Shown piece after piece: positions 24,686 through 33,730 of a stretch of 64,000 nt of DNA (positions within the stretch are counted from its first letter, which is position 1; each line of letters opens with the position of its first letter). The notes under the pieces were generated by a model. It was not told where the DNA came from. It worked only from the letters and a program-made list of their open reading frames with translations, and did no database searches. The stretch comes from DATARH01 sp036268075 (lineage in GTDB: Bacteria > Pseudomonadota > Alphaproteobacteria > ATCC43930 > CGMCC-115725): assembly GCA_036268075.1 (NCBI GenBank), contig DATAUV010000010.1, forward strand, positions 30,540-94,539, written 5' to 3'. Made by a program: the position numbers and the translations under genes.

Positions 24686-26143
24686 ATGCGTCTGGGCGAA
24701 ATCCTCGTCGGCGGCGGGCTGGTCGGCGTCAGCGATGTCGAGGCCGCGATCGCGCGGCAGAAGGTCGAAGGCGGCCGGCTCGGCGAGAATTTGATCGCGC
24801 TCGGGCACCTCACCGCCGACGACCTCTCCAAGGTGCTGAGCGCCGTGCCGACGCCGCCGACGAGCGTCGCCGACACCGGCATCAACCCGCGCAACCTCGT
24901 CAATTTGCTGCTCAAGCTGATGCATCTCGAATCGCTCGAGACCATCCCCGAGCTGAGCGAGCGGATGCGATTGCCGTCGCGCGTCGTGCAGGAGCTGATC
25001 GACGAGGCGACCCAGCTCCGCTACGTCCAGGCGATGGGCGCCGTCTCGGGCCAGGCCGCGTTCGGCATCCGCTACGCGCTCGGCGAGCAGGGCCGCACCG
25101 CCGCCCGCGACGCGACCGAGCAGAACGCCTATCTCGGCCCCGCGCCGGTGCCGCTGACGGTCTACCAGCAGCAGATCCACCGCCAGCGCGTGTCGAACGA
25201 GATGCTCGACGCCGAGGCGCTGCGCAAAGGCTTCGCCGGCCTCGTCGTGCCCGACCATTATCTCCACAAGCTGCTGCCGGCGATCAGCGCCGGGCGCACG
25301 GTGCTGCTGTTCGGCCCGCCCGGCAACGGCAAGACCACGCTCGCAACCCGCGTCGGCAAGCTCTTCCGCGACGTGATCTACGTGCCCTATGCTGTCGATA
25401 TCGCCGGCCAGATCATGCGCGTCTATGACCCGGCTCTGCACCTGCAGCCGGTGTCGGAGGAGGAGGCCGGGTTTCTCGCCAATGACGGCGGGTTTCAGCG
25501 CGAGCGGTTCGACGAGCGCTGGGTCGCCTGCCGCCGCCCGGTCGTGGTCGCGGGCGGCGAACTGACGATGGACATGCTCGACCTGCAATACACGGCCGAC
25601 ACCAAATTCTACGACGCGCCGCTTCATGTGAAGGCGCTCAACGGCATGTTCCTGATCGACGATTTCGGCCGCCAGAAATTCAGCCCGACCGAATTGCTGA
25701 ACCGCTGGATCGTGCCGATGGAAAACCAGATCGACTATCTGCGGCTCAACAGCGGCGCGACCTTCTCATTGCCGTTCGACGAGCTGGTGGTGTTCTCGAC
25801 CAACCTCAAGCCGTCGGATCTGATGGACCCGGCCTTCCTCCGCCGCATCCCCTACAAGATCAAGCTGTTCTCGCCGAGCCGCGACGAATACCACCAGATC
25901 TTCAGCGCGGTCGCGAAGCATTACGGCCTCGGCCTCCCCGAAGACGTGTTCGATTTCGTCGTCAAGCGCCTCGACCGCCAGTTCGGCCTCGCCTATTACC
26001 AGCCGAAATTCGTCTGCGAGCAGGTCGTCGAGGCCTGCAAATGCTACGGCATCCCGCCACTGTTGACCGTAGACCGCGCCCGCGAGGCCCTCGCCAATTT
26101 GTATTTCGACATCGAGGACGAGCAGGACGGCGAGCTGCAGTGA
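24686..26143 (+). CDS. AAA+ ATPase with MshEN-like N-terminal domain
   Basis: 485 residues. Residues 1-50 match the MshEN/GSPII_E N-terminal pattern (RLGEILVGGGLV, IARQ, then RLGENLIALGHLTADDL), a fold that binds c-di-GMP in MshE-type ATPases. A helical linker leads to a MoxR/chaperone-like AAA+ core at about 200-410: Walker A LFGPPGNGKTT, Walker B MFLIDDFGRQ, sensor 1 ELVVFSTNLKP, arginine finger FLRRIPYKI. The C-terminus has a small lid domain. Unlike MshE it is not a secretion ATPase. The stop codon lies inside a palindromic repeat. Family members are annotated only as ATPases; client unknown. Confidence 0.88.
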   Translation: MRLGEILVGGGLVGVSDVEAAIARQKVEGGRLGENLIALGHLTADDLSKVLSAVPTPPTSVADTGINPRNLVNLLLKLMHLESLETIPELSERMRLPSRVVQELIDEATQLRYVQAMGAVSGQAAFGIRYALGEQGRTAARDATEQNAYLGPAPVPLTVYQQQIHRQRVSNEMLDAEALRKGFAGLVVPDHYLHKLLPAISAGRTVLLFGPPGNGKTTLATRVGKLFRDVIYVPYAVDIAGQIMRVYDPALHLQPVSEEEAGFLANDGGFQRERFDERWVACRRPVVVAGGELTMDMLDLQYTADTKFYDAPLHVKALNGMFLIDDFGRQKFSPTELLNRWIVPMENQIDYLRLNSGATFSLPFDELVVFSTNLKPSDLMDPAFLRRIPYKIKLFSPSRDEYHQIFSAVAKHYGLGLPEDVFDFVVKRLDRQFGLAYYQPKFVCEQVVEACKCYGIPPLLTVDRAREALANLYFDIEDEQDGELQ

Positions 26144-26169
26144 TGGGCTGAGCACCGCGAAGCCCATCA
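26141..26169. repeat. short palindromic element overlapping a stop codon
   Basis: GATGGGCT and AGCCCATC arms around GAGCACCGCGA, a single-arm relative of the palindrome at 6859-6937. It includes the TGA of the upstream ATPase gene and sits in the convergent gap before the NTF2-like gene. Confidence 0.75.
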
Positions 26170-26181
26170 AATCCCACCGGC

Positions 26182-26607
26182 CTAATCTGCTTTGATAAAC
26201 CGGTCGATCTTGCGAACCCTGAAGCGCCACCCCTCGGCGGTCTTCACCATCTCGTCGACATAACCCCCGCCCGAGCCGATTTTCGGTCCCTCGGGGCTGT
26301 TGGTCGCGACCATCCAGTTCGAGCGCACACCCGCCTTCGCGCCGTCCAGCTTGATGACGATGTTGGTCGTCAGGTGGATGCCGCGCGGGCGCGGCTGGGG
26401 CGGGCCTGTGCGGAGGCGTGCGGCCTGGGCGGCGATCGCGGGACGGCCGGTGGCGGCGCCGAACGCGGTGTCCCAGGTGCCGTCCTCGGTGAACAGCGCC
26501 GCCATCTCGTCGAAACGCCCGCCGTCGAGGCGGAAGCAATATTCGGCCAGCACCTCGCGAATGGCGTCCTTTTCCTCGAGATCGGATGGCCTGGGGTCGG
26601 ATGGCAT
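26182..26607 (-). CDS. SnoaL/NTF2-like protein
   Basis: 141 residues of the nuclear-transport-factor-2-like fold: AIREVLAEYCFRLDGGRFDE, MAALFTEDGTWDTAFG, a hydrophobic-lined cone and a C-terminal VKTAEGWRFRVRKIDRF. Members include ketosteroid-isomerase-like enzymes and polyketide cyclases; the activity cannot be assigned. GAGGGAGA precedes the ATG. It lies 11 bp downstream of the MFS gene, so the two probably form an operon. Confidence 0.87.
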   Translation of the reverse strand: MPSDPRPSDLEEKDAIREVLAEYCFRLDGGRFDEMAALFTEDGTWDTAFGAATGRPAIAAQAARLRTGPPQPRPRGIHLTTNIVIKLDGAKAGVRSNWMVATNSPEGPKIGSGGGYVDEMVKTAEGWRFRVRKIDRFIKAD

Positions 26608-26618
26608 GGGAGTCTCCC

Positions 26619-27869
26619 TCAGCGAGCGTTCGCCGCCGCCTCGATCGGCCACAGCGCCGACCGCCAGCGCAGCGCGATCAACCCTGTCAGCGCCACGCCG
26701 ATCGCGCAATAGACCGAGCAGGTCCGGGCAAACCCGAACCGCTCGATCAGCGCACCGGCAATCAACAGCCCGATCGGCACGCCATAGATGCACAGCATCC
26801 GCACCCCCATGACCCGCCCGCGGAACCGCTCGCCGGCGCCGGCCAGCAGCATCACCGACATCGGCACGAGGCTGAGGCTTTGCGAGACGCCGGCGACGAC
26901 CAGCATCACGCGCCCGCTAGCCGGCCCCGGCATGTTCACGAAAATCAGCAGCATCGCGTACCAGCCAAAGGCAAAGACCAGCATCATCCGCGCCGGCCGG
27001 ATCGAGCGCCCGGCGAGGCCACACACGATCGAGCCGATCAGCGACCCGGCGGCAAAGCTCGCCACCAGCGTCCCCAGCCCCGCCTGGCCGATGTGGTACA
27101 CGTCCTTGGCGACATAGGGCAGCAGCCCCGAGGTCACCGGAAACGCGGTCAAATTAACGAGGAACGCCAGCCACATCGCCGCCAGCGAGCACGGCGTGTC
27201 CCACACATAGGAGAGCCCCTCGACCAGGTCGCGCCACAGCGTCGGCTGCACCGTGCCCAGCGCCGCGAACCGCACCCGCGGCCTGGCGATGCCGAGGCTC
27301 AGCAGAAAGCCGCTGAAATAAAAGCTGGCGATGACGACATAGACCACCCCCATGCCGAACGCCGCGAACAGCCCCGCCCCCGCCAAGGCCCCGGCGATGC
27401 GGGCGGAATCGGCGGTCGTGCGCGAGACGCCCATCGTCGCCATCAGCCGGTCGGAGGGGATCGTCTCGGCGACCAGCGCGTTCCGCACGGCCTGGTCCGA
27501 CGGCCGGATCAGCCCGGACAGGGTCGTCACCCCGAACACCTCCAGCGGATGCAAATGGCCGGAAAAGGCAAGCACGGTCACGCATGACGCCAGCACCGTA
27601 TAGCTCGCCCGCATCGTGCACAGCACGCGGCGGTGCCCGATCCGGTCGCCGGCCATCCCGATCAGCGGCGCCAGCAGCACGCCGAGATACTGCAACGCCC
27701 AGAACAGCGTCAGCAGCACCACCGATCCGGTCTCGACCAGGATGAACCAGCTCAGCACCAGATTCTCCATCTCGGTGCCCCACGAGGTCAGCAGGTCGGC
27801 GGGCCACTGAAAGCGAAAGCTGCGCACCCGGAACGGCGCCAGCATCGCCGCTCCCGACAAGAGCGTCAT
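26619..27869 (-). CDS. MFS transporter (MFS_3 / enterobactin-exporter-like)
   Basis: 416 residues with ten to twelve membrane helices. It starts MTLLSGAAMLAPFRVRSFRF, the N-terminus typical of MFS_3 proteins, and has GMAGDRIGHRRVLCTMRASY in the loop between helices 2 and 3. Family members export siderophores, macrolides or other small compounds. Paired with a small NTF2-like protein. Substrate unknown. Confidence 0.9.
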   Translation of the reverse strand: MTLLSGAAMLAPFRVRSFRFQWPADLLTSWGTEMENLVLSWFILVETGSVVLLTLFWALQYLGVLLAPLIGMAGDRIGHRRVLCTMRASYTVLASCVTVLAFSGHLHPLEVFGVTTLSGLIRPSDQAVRNALVAETIPSDRLMATMGVSRTTADSARIAGALAGAGLFAAFGMGVVYVVIASFYFSGFLLSLGIARPRVRFAALGTVQPTLWRDLVEGLSYVWDTPCSLAAMWLAFLVNLTAFPVTSGLLPYVAKDVYHIGQAGLGTLVASFAAGSLIGSIVCGLAGRSIRPARMMLVFAFGWYAMLLIFVNMPGPASGRVMLVVAGVSQSLSLVPMSVMLLAGAGERFRGRVMGVRMLCIYGVPIGLLIAGALIERFGFARTCSVYCAIGVALTGLIALRWRSALWPIEAAANAR

Positions 27870-27978
27870 CGCGCCGACCCGGCATTGCCAACACCGAGAT
27901 TCGCTATAGAACCCCGGTGGTTAACCCGATCGCCCGGGTCTCCGTTGCGTGCAAGGGTGGGTCGCGAAAAAGGTATGC

Positions 27979-28146
27979 ATGACTGACCTGCTTTACCGAC
28001 TGTTGTGCACCGCAACATATACCCCTATCTACAACCTCGACGACCCAGAACTTTCGAGCAGAGAACGTCAACTGCACAACGTTCAAGCAGTTTTTAACCA
28101 AACCCGTCTGAGATTGGACCGGGGCGACGGTCAGAACATGGAGTAA
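27979..28146 (+). CDS. small hypothetical protein
   Basis: 55 residues: MTDLLYRLLCTATYTPIYNL, then DDPELSSRERQLHNVQAVFN. It follows an AAAAAGG purine run and ends five bases before the next small gene, in a lower-GC stretch than its neighbours. No family recognised. The spacing and codon run argue that it is real, but it is short. Confidence 0.45.
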   Translation: MTDLLYRLLCTATYTPIYNLDDPELSSRERQLHNVQAVFNQTRLRLDRGDGQNME

Positions 28147-28151
28147 GGGGC

Positions 28152-28403
28152 ATGCGCTTAGCACCTAAACTGTTGACCAAATCGGGCCAGCCCCGCGAGT
28201 TTCTGCGGCGCGTCGACAAAATCGCCGGCGACCTCAACGTCGTGCTGTTCATCTTCATGGTCGGGCTGGCGACGCTCGACTTCACGTTCCTCGTGACCCA
28301 GAAGGTCGTCGAGAGCCTGCCGCCGGCGACCCGGATCGTCCACGACCAGTCCGATTCGATCTTCGATCAGAACCGGGTGCCGCCCACCGACCCGTCCAAG
28401 TAG
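28152..28403 (+). CDS. small single-pass membrane protein
   Basis: 83 residues: a basic N-terminus (MRLAPKLLTKSGQPREFLRR), one hydrophobic helix (DLNVVLFIFMVGLATLDFTF) and a C-terminal tail SIFDQNRVPPTDPSK. Preceded by AAGGGG. No family recognised. Probably co-transcribed with the small gene just upstream. Confidence 0.6.
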   Translation: MRLAPKLLTKSGQPREFLRRVDKIAGDLNVVLFIFMVGLATLDFTFLVTQKVVESLPPATRIVHDQSDSIFDQNRVPPTDPSK

Positions 28404-28517
28404 GCCGCTGCCGCCCGCCTGGGCGGCCGCGGGCTTTCACCGATCGCGAGCAGGCTTGCGCCGGCCAGGCTTCGCCCCCGTAATGGCGGCAACCGCTTTT
28501 CGGGGGAGCACTGGCCG

Positions 28518-30029
28518 GTGCCGCGCGTTCTGACCGCCCGCTTCATGCACGAGACCAACACGTTCAGCCGGGTCAAGACCGACCTCGGCGAATGGCGCAA
28601 GCGCGACTTTCATCGCGACAACGAGATCCCCGCCGCCTTTCGCGGCACCCGCTCGGCGCTCGGCGCCGGGTTCGAGGCCGCCGACAAATACGGCTGGACG
28701 CTGATCCATCCCATCTCGGCCAACGCCAACCCCTCCGGCACCGTCACCGACGACGCGTTCGAGCATATCGCCGGCGCGATCCTCGCCGCGGCGCGCAACC
28801 AGGGCCCGATCGACGGCGTCCTCCTCCACCTCCACGGCGCGATGGTCGTCGAAAGCCACGAAGACGGCGAAGGCGAGCTGCTGGCCCGCCTCCGAACAGT
28901 GCTCGGCCCCGAGATACCGATCGTCGTGACCCTCGACCTCCACGCCAACGTCACCCAGGCGATGGCCGACCACGCCAGCGCGCTGATCGCGTTTCGCACC
29001 TACCCGCATATCGACGCGTACGAGCGCTCGTGGCAGGGCGCCGAATTGCTCGAGCGGGCGATGAGAGGCGAGATCAGGCCGAAGACGGTCATCGCAACCC
29101 GCCCGATGCTCTACGGCCTCGACTGGGGCCGCACCCAGCGCGGCCCGATGGCCGAGTTGATCGCCCGCGGCGAGGCGCTGGAAAACGCCGGCGAGGTGCT
29201 GGCGGTCAGCATCTGCGCCGGCTTCCCGCTCGCCGACATCCGCGACGTCGGCCCGACCGTCACCGTCACCGTCGACGGCAATGCCGCCCAAGGGCAGACA
29301 AAAACAGGCCAGGCGATCGCCGAAGAGTTCATGGACCACGCCTGGGCGACACGCGACTTCACCACCGTCAACATGCTGACCGTCGCCGAGGCCGTCGCCC
29401 GCTGCCGCGAGGGCAAGGCGGGCGACAAGCCGCTCGTCGTCGCCGATTTCACCGACAACCCCGGCGGCGGCGGATATGGCGACGCGACCGCGTTCCTCAA
29501 AAGCCTTGTCGATGCCGGGGTCGAAAGCGTCGCCTTTCACGCCATCTGCGACCCCGAGGCGGTCGCGGCCGGGATGAAATCCGGCATCGGCCCGGCGACG
29601 TTGACCCTCGGCGGCAAAACCGACCCGGCGCTCGGCGGCGGCCCGCTGACCCTCGCCGGCGAGATCACCCACCTGACCGACGGCCGCTTTGTCGCCTATG
29701 GCCCGATGGGCGGCGGGGTCGAGCGCAATTACGGCCCGTCGCTGGTGTTCCGCGCCAAGGGACCAATGGGCGGCGGCGTCGACATCATCCTGATCAGCAA
29801 TAACGGCCAGGCGACCGACCTGGCCCAGTTCACCTCGCTCGGCATCGACCCGACGCGCTATGCGACCGTCGCGGTCAAGTCGATGCAGCATTTCCGCGCC
29901 GCCTTCGAGCCGATCGCCCGCGAGGTGATCCTCGTCCACACCGGCGCGCTGTGCCAGGTCGACTACAACCCGAAGAATTTCCAGCGGGTCCGCCGGCCGA
30001 TCTGGCCCATCGACGAGATCGCGGTCTGA
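28518..30029 (+). CDS. M81-family metallopeptidase (MlrC-like)
   Basis: 503 residues. The family signature ARFMHETNTFS is at the start, followed by HLHGAMVVESHEDGEGELL, VVTLDLHANVT and FRTYPHIDAYE, the predicted zinc-site region. The C-terminal domain begins around 320 with ADFTDNPGGGGYGDATAFL. MlrC cleaves linearised microcystin, but most homologues act on unknown small peptides or amides. GTG start: GGGGGAG lies ten bases upstream and the family begins at this residue. Overlaps nothing; the cytochrome gene follows after 11 bp. Confidence 0.93.
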   Translation: MPRVLTARFMHETNTFSRVKTDLGEWRKRDFHRDNEIPAAFRGTRSALGAGFEAADKYGWTLIHPISANANPSGTVTDDAFEHIAGAILAAARNQGPIDGVLLHLHGAMVVESHEDGEGELLARLRTVLGPEIPIVVTLDLHANVTQAMADHASALIAFRTYPHIDAYERSWQGAELLERAMRGEIRPKTVIATRPMLYGLDWGRTQRGPMAELIARGEALENAGEVLAVSICAGFPLADIRDVGPTVTVTVDGNAAQGQTKTGQAIAEEFMDHAWATRDFTTVNMLTVAEAVARCREGKAGDKPLVVADFTDNPGGGGYGDATAFLKSLVDAGVESVAFHAICDPEAVAAGMKSGIGPATLTLGGKTDPALGGGPLTLAGEITHLTDGRFVAYGPMGGGVERNYGPSLVFRAKGPMGGGVDIILISNNGQATDLAQFTSLGIDPTRYATVAVKSMQHFRAAFEPIAREVILVHTGALCQVDYNPKNFQRVRRPIWPIDEIAV

Positions 30030-30040
30030 AGGGGCGACAG

Positions 30041-30568
30041 ATGAGGTTCCTGGCGACCATCCTTGCCGCCCTGGCGCTGTCGGCGGCTGCCGCCTCGGCG
30101 CAATCGCTGACCGCCGAGGATTTCCAGTACCTTCAAGGGAAATACGGCGTCACCCAGCAGAGCGCCGTCGTCACCGAGCTGACCCCGAACGAGGTCCGCG
30201 CCCTCCACAGCTCGATCGACGACCTCAAATCCTATCCGGCCGGACGCGACCGCTCGGTGCAGTCCTACCTGATCCTGTCCTACGGCCGCGAGTGCAAGCG
30301 CTGGGCGCGCGAGCATGTGGGCGAGCCGTGCTCGCCATCGCCCGACCCCGCCGCCGCGCCCGGCAAGAAAATCTCGGACCAGTATTGCGCCTCGTGCCAC
30401 CTGTTCGGCAGCCCGGCCGCGCCGTCCTATCACGACATGGCGGCAAAGCGAGACTGGAATGCCCACAAGGTGTCCCACGCGCTGCAGCACAACCCGAACA
30501 TGGTCCCGGTGACGCTGCCGCCCGAGGCGCTCGACCAGGTGGCGGCTTACATAAACTCGCTTAAATAG
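30041..30568 (+). CDS. exported monoheme c-type cytochrome-like protein
   Basis: 175 residues. A signal peptide (MRFLATILAALALSAAAASA, cleaved before QSLTAEDF) and a single heme site CASCH near residue 121, with a possible distal Met in NMVPVTLPPEAL. The first 100 mature residues are a helical region not usual for small cytochromes. It sits 11 bp after the MlrC-like gene, so co-transcription is likely. Its last 22 bp overlap the end of the converging membrane-protein gene. Confidence 0.87.
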   Translation: MRFLATILAALALSAAAASAQSLTAEDFQYLQGKYGVTQQSAVVTELTPNEVRALHSSIDDLKSYPAGRDRSVQSYLILSYGRECKRWAREHVGEPCSPSPDPAAAPGKKISDQYCASCHLFGSPAAPSYHDMAAKRDWNAHKVSHALQHNPNMVPVTLPPEALDQVAAYINSLK

Positions 30569-32004
30569 AACACGGTCACCCCGCCCGGCCCGACCACGCT
30601 CTGCGCCGGGCCGAACGGCGACAGCATCGTCAGCACCCACATCGCCTGCGCCGCGACGACGCTGACAATCACGCCGGCCGCGATCCAGCCCCGTGCTTTG
30701 GCTCCCAGGCGGGCGTCGCTCGCCAGTTCGGCAAAACCGACCAGCGCGGCCAGCTCGAGGAACGGGTAGAATTCGAGGCGATAGCGGAATGCCAGCGCGA
30801 TCGCGGCCATGATCAGCAGCGGCGGGATCGCCAGGCCCGCAAGCACGGGCAAGACCGGCGCCGGGCTCGATGAATTTCGCCGGCGTGCCGTGCGGACGAG
30901 CGCCAGAACGGCCAGTCCGAAAAGCAGCGGCTCGGAGACGAAAAGGCTACCCGGCGGCAACTCGACCGAATCGAACACCCGGTCTCGGAAGACAGACCAC
31001 AGCAGGCCGCCGGCGCCATCGGGCCAGATCCAAACCGGGACAAAATAGTATCCGAATGCATAGGCTAGGCGGATCGGGTTGAACTCGCCGTATGCATGCA
31101 GGCGTGCAATCCGATCGGGATGCTGCGTCAGAGCGATGATCTGGCGCGACAAATCCGCAAAAACAACGGGATTGCCCCAGCGGGCGTAGTTGACGAACCC
31201 CACCGCCGCGGCAAATGCGCAGGCGACGGCAAGCGGCAGCGCCAGCCTTGCCAGCGTCTGTCGCAGCCGTCCGGCGTGCCGCCCCCTCCAGGCAAGCCAT
31301 CCACCGAGGAGGCCGAGCGCGGCATAGAGACCGACCGCGGTCGACACTCGGGCCAGCAAGCAAAATCCGGCCGACACGGCCATGCCCAGCAGCAATCTGC
31401 GTGAAAAACCCGCTTCGCCCACCCATCCGCATACGGTGAGCCAGACAAAGATGGCGGCGCACGCATCGGCCCACAGCGCTGCCTCCTGAAAGATGGATGG
31501 GCGCAGAAATTGAACTTGCGCCCCGCCCGCCAGCAGCACCGCGAGCAGGGCGGCGGTAAGAAATCCGCTTGCCGCCGTCGCACGGCGTGCGATCGTCAAC
31601 ACCGAAAGCGTCTTGAAGAGCGCCATCATGCCCACCGCGGCCAGACAGCCAAGCCGCGTGAAATCTGTCGCGGCAAACTCCGCGGAGCGCAGCAGCGGAA
31701 GGCGCACCAGGGCGGGGAGAATGCCGAAATAGGCATAGACCGCGCCGTTACGCACAAATCCCTCGTCACCGATCGACGCCGGGTCGACGTCGAAACGGCC
31801 GTCGAGCAGGTGGAGCGCCATGCTGTTAAAGACCGTCCCGTGCGGCAGGGCGGCGAAAAAGCCGCCGCTGCCGGCGGAGAGCAGGAGCGCATAGTAGATG
31901 CAGGCCGCGAGCGACAGCAGCACGGCGACCAGCCAGTCACGGCCGATTGCCGGGGTCCCTGCCAGCACCGCGGCCCCTGCCGTCACCCGCGGCGCGTCGG
32001 ACAT
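30547..32004 (-). CDS. polytopic membrane protein, GT-C/ArnT-like glycosyltransferase candidate
   Basis: 485 residues with about eleven hydrophobic helices. A large first periplasmic loop contains HLLDGRFDVDPASIGDEGFV, resembling the acidic loop 1 of lipid-linked-sugar GT-C enzymes. It starts 16 bp after a GT2-methyltransferase gene on the same strand, so the pair could work together: cytoplasmic loading of a lipid carrier, then periplasmic transfer. No certain family match by eye. ATG at 32004 chosen; the open frame extends upstream into the partner gene. Confidence 0.82.
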   Translation of the reverse strand: MSDAPRVTAGAAVLAGTPAIGRDWLVAVLLSLAACIYYALLLSAGSGGFFAALPHGTVFNSMALHLLDGRFDVDPASIGDEGFVRNGAVYAYFGILPALVRLPLLRSAEFAATDFTRLGCLAAVGMMALFKTLSVLTIARRATAASGFLTAALLAVLLAGGAQVQFLRPSIFQEAALWADACAAIFVWLTVCGWVGEAGFSRRLLLGMAVSAGFCLLARVSTAVGLYAALGLLGGWLAWRGRHAGRLRQTLARLALPLAVACAFAAAVGFVNYARWGNPVVFADLSRQIIALTQHPDRIARLHAYGEFNPIRLAYAFGYYFVPVWIWPDGAGGLLWSVFRDRVFDSVELPPGSLFVSEPLLFGLAVLALVRTARRRNSSSPAPVLPVLAGLAIPPLLIMAAIALAFRYRLEFYPFLELAALVGFAELASDARLGAKARGWIAAGVIVSVVAAQAMWVLTMLSPFGPAQSVVGPGGVTVFYLSEFM

Positions 32005-32020
32005 CACCGGTCGCGACGGA

Positions 32021-33676
32021 TCAGCGGCCGACGGCCGCCAGCCAACCCGCCGGCTCGGCGAGCGGCTCCGCCTCGCGTGGGCGCGGCGACGCCGCACGCA
32101 GCCTCGCCTGCTGCTGGCTGTCCGCCAGCAGGCTGTCCAGTGACGGGCGGGCGCGCACCACCATGAACATCTGGTACGAAAACAGGCCCCGCGACACCCG
32201 GATCAGGATGTTGTTCAGTCTGAGCAGCCAGCGTCCGAGCCGACGCGTCCCGAGCGCCAGCGGGAAAGGGGCCGGCACCCCCCGCAGGGACACGATGTCA
32301 AAGCCGCCCTGCTCGAACAGGCGGCGCAAGGTCCCAAATGTAAACAGTCGAGTGTGACTGAGGTCGAGAATTCCGCGCCGCCCGTAATTGAACTTGCCAA
32401 AGAACAGCATCAGCCGGGTGGCGACGAAGCCGACATTGCCGGTGCTCACCATGACCGTCACGGCCGGCGAGCCTTCGAGCCCGCGGTACAGATCCTCGAC
32501 AAACTGCTCCGGCTTCAGCAGATGCTCGATCACGTCGAGCATCATGACGCAGTCGTGGTCGCGCATGAGCGTCGCCGGCAAAGCCCGGTTCAAGTCGTGA
32601 CGCACGAACCGGGTGAGACCGCCGCCGGCAGCCGGCGGCTCGCAATCGACACCGGTCACCTGGCAGCGCTTGTCACGTTCGAGTACGGCGCCGACGTGTC
32701 CACCGGCGCAGCCGAGATCGAGCACCCGCGCGCCGACCGGCACGACTTCGAGCGCGATCGAATGCGGGCTCTCGTAATCGAGTTTGGCGACGTAGCGGGG
32801 CTCTGCGACCGGATGACGATCGTCATCGAAGCGGCGGTCGTAAACCAGGCCGAGCGCGTGCAGCCGCGCGGCGACTGCCGCCTTGGTCACGTCGAGCGCG
32901 TATTTGAGGCCGTTCACGTGGCAGATTTCGTCGCCGTAATAGGTCGGGATCGGCGTCTCCGCGATGCGAGCCCCCGCCAGCACGAGCTGAATGATGATCT
33001 CGGTGTCGAAACAGAAGCCGTTGCTGTTCCGGTGGAACGGGATGCGGCGCAGCGCGTCGACCGCGTAGACCCGATAGCCGGAGTGGAATTCGCTGAGCGT
33101 GGTATGCAGCAGGCGGTTTTCGATCGCGGTCAGGATCTTGTTGCCGATGTATTTGTATAGCGGCATACCGGCCTTCAACGCGGTGCCGGGCACCATCATT
33201 CGCGACCCAAAGCTCGCCTCGGCAGTACCTTCCCGCAACGGACGCACCAGATCGGGCAGGCATTCCGGCGCGTACTGGCCGTCGCCGTGGATCAGTGCGA
33301 CATAGTCGAAACCGTGCTTGATCGCGAAGTGATAGCCGATCTTCTGGTTGCCGCCGTAACCCTGGTTGACCGGGTTGTAGAGGATGGTGAGCGGCAGCGA
33401 TATCCGGCCGTCGAGGACGACTTGACGGCCGCACTCGAAGGTGCGGTCGCGTGAGGCGTCGTCGATGACCAGGATCTCGGTGTAGTATTCGTCGGCAATC
33501 GAGGCGGGTATGCGCGTCAGTACGGCCTCGATCGTCTTTTCGGCGTTGTAGGCGACGATAAAGCACAGCAGCCGTTTCCGCGGTGGCGCGCCACCCACCG
33601 ACACCAGCGGCGCGATCTCCCGCGGCGGGGTCGTCGGCCGGCTCCGCGCCCGTCGGTATCGGGGTTTTTTGTCCAT
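32021..33676 (-). CDS. bifunctional family-2 glycosyltransferase / SAM methyltransferase
   Basis: 551 residues. GT2 domain at about 35-270: LCFIVAYNAEKTIEAVLTRI, LVIDDASRDRT, the DxD-like ALIHGDGQYAPE, SEFHSGYRVYAVD; it looks like dolichyl-phosphate-mannose synthase-type enzymes. A class I methyltransferase domain begins near 310: VGARVLDLGCAGGHVGAVLE (SAM motif I), then MMLDVIEHLLKPEQFVEDLY. The last 60 residues are Arg/Ala/Pro rich. The two activities are usually on separate proteins in cell-surface glycan clusters. It leads the membrane protein gene. Confidence 0.9.
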   Translation of the reverse strand: MDKKPRYRRARSRPTTPPREIAPLVSVGGAPPRKRLLCFIVAYNAEKTIEAVLTRIPASIADEYYTEILVIDDASRDRTFECGRQVVLDGRISLPLTILYNPVNQGYGGNQKIGYHFAIKHGFDYVALIHGDGQYAPECLPDLVRPLREGTAEASFGSRMMVPGTALKAGMPLYKYIGNKILTAIENRLLHTTLSEFHSGYRVYAVDALRRIPFHRNSNGFCFDTEIIIQLVLAGARIAETPIPTYYGDEICHVNGLKYALDVTKAAVAARLHALGLVYDRRFDDDRHPVAEPRYVAKLDYESPHSIALEVVPVGARVLDLGCAGGHVGAVLERDKRCQVTGVDCEPPAAGGGLTRFVRHDLNRALPATLMRDHDCVMMLDVIEHLLKPEQFVEDLYRGLEGSPAVTVMVSTGNVGFVATRLMLFFGKFNYGRRGILDLSHTRLFTFGTLRRLFEQGGFDIVSLRGVPAPFPLALGTRRLGRWLLRLNNILIRVSRGLFSYQMFMVVRARPSLDSLLADSQQQARLRAASPRPREAEPLAEPAGWLAAVGR

Positions 33677-33730
33677 CGCCGCACCGCTATTCTCGACGGC
33701 GAAGCCTATCCGCAGCGACTTAAGGCATGA

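Noticed and set aside
28404..28450. GC-rich hairpin after the small membrane protein as a terminator
   Set aside because: The stem is not followed by a T-run, only CTTTC; not enough to call.
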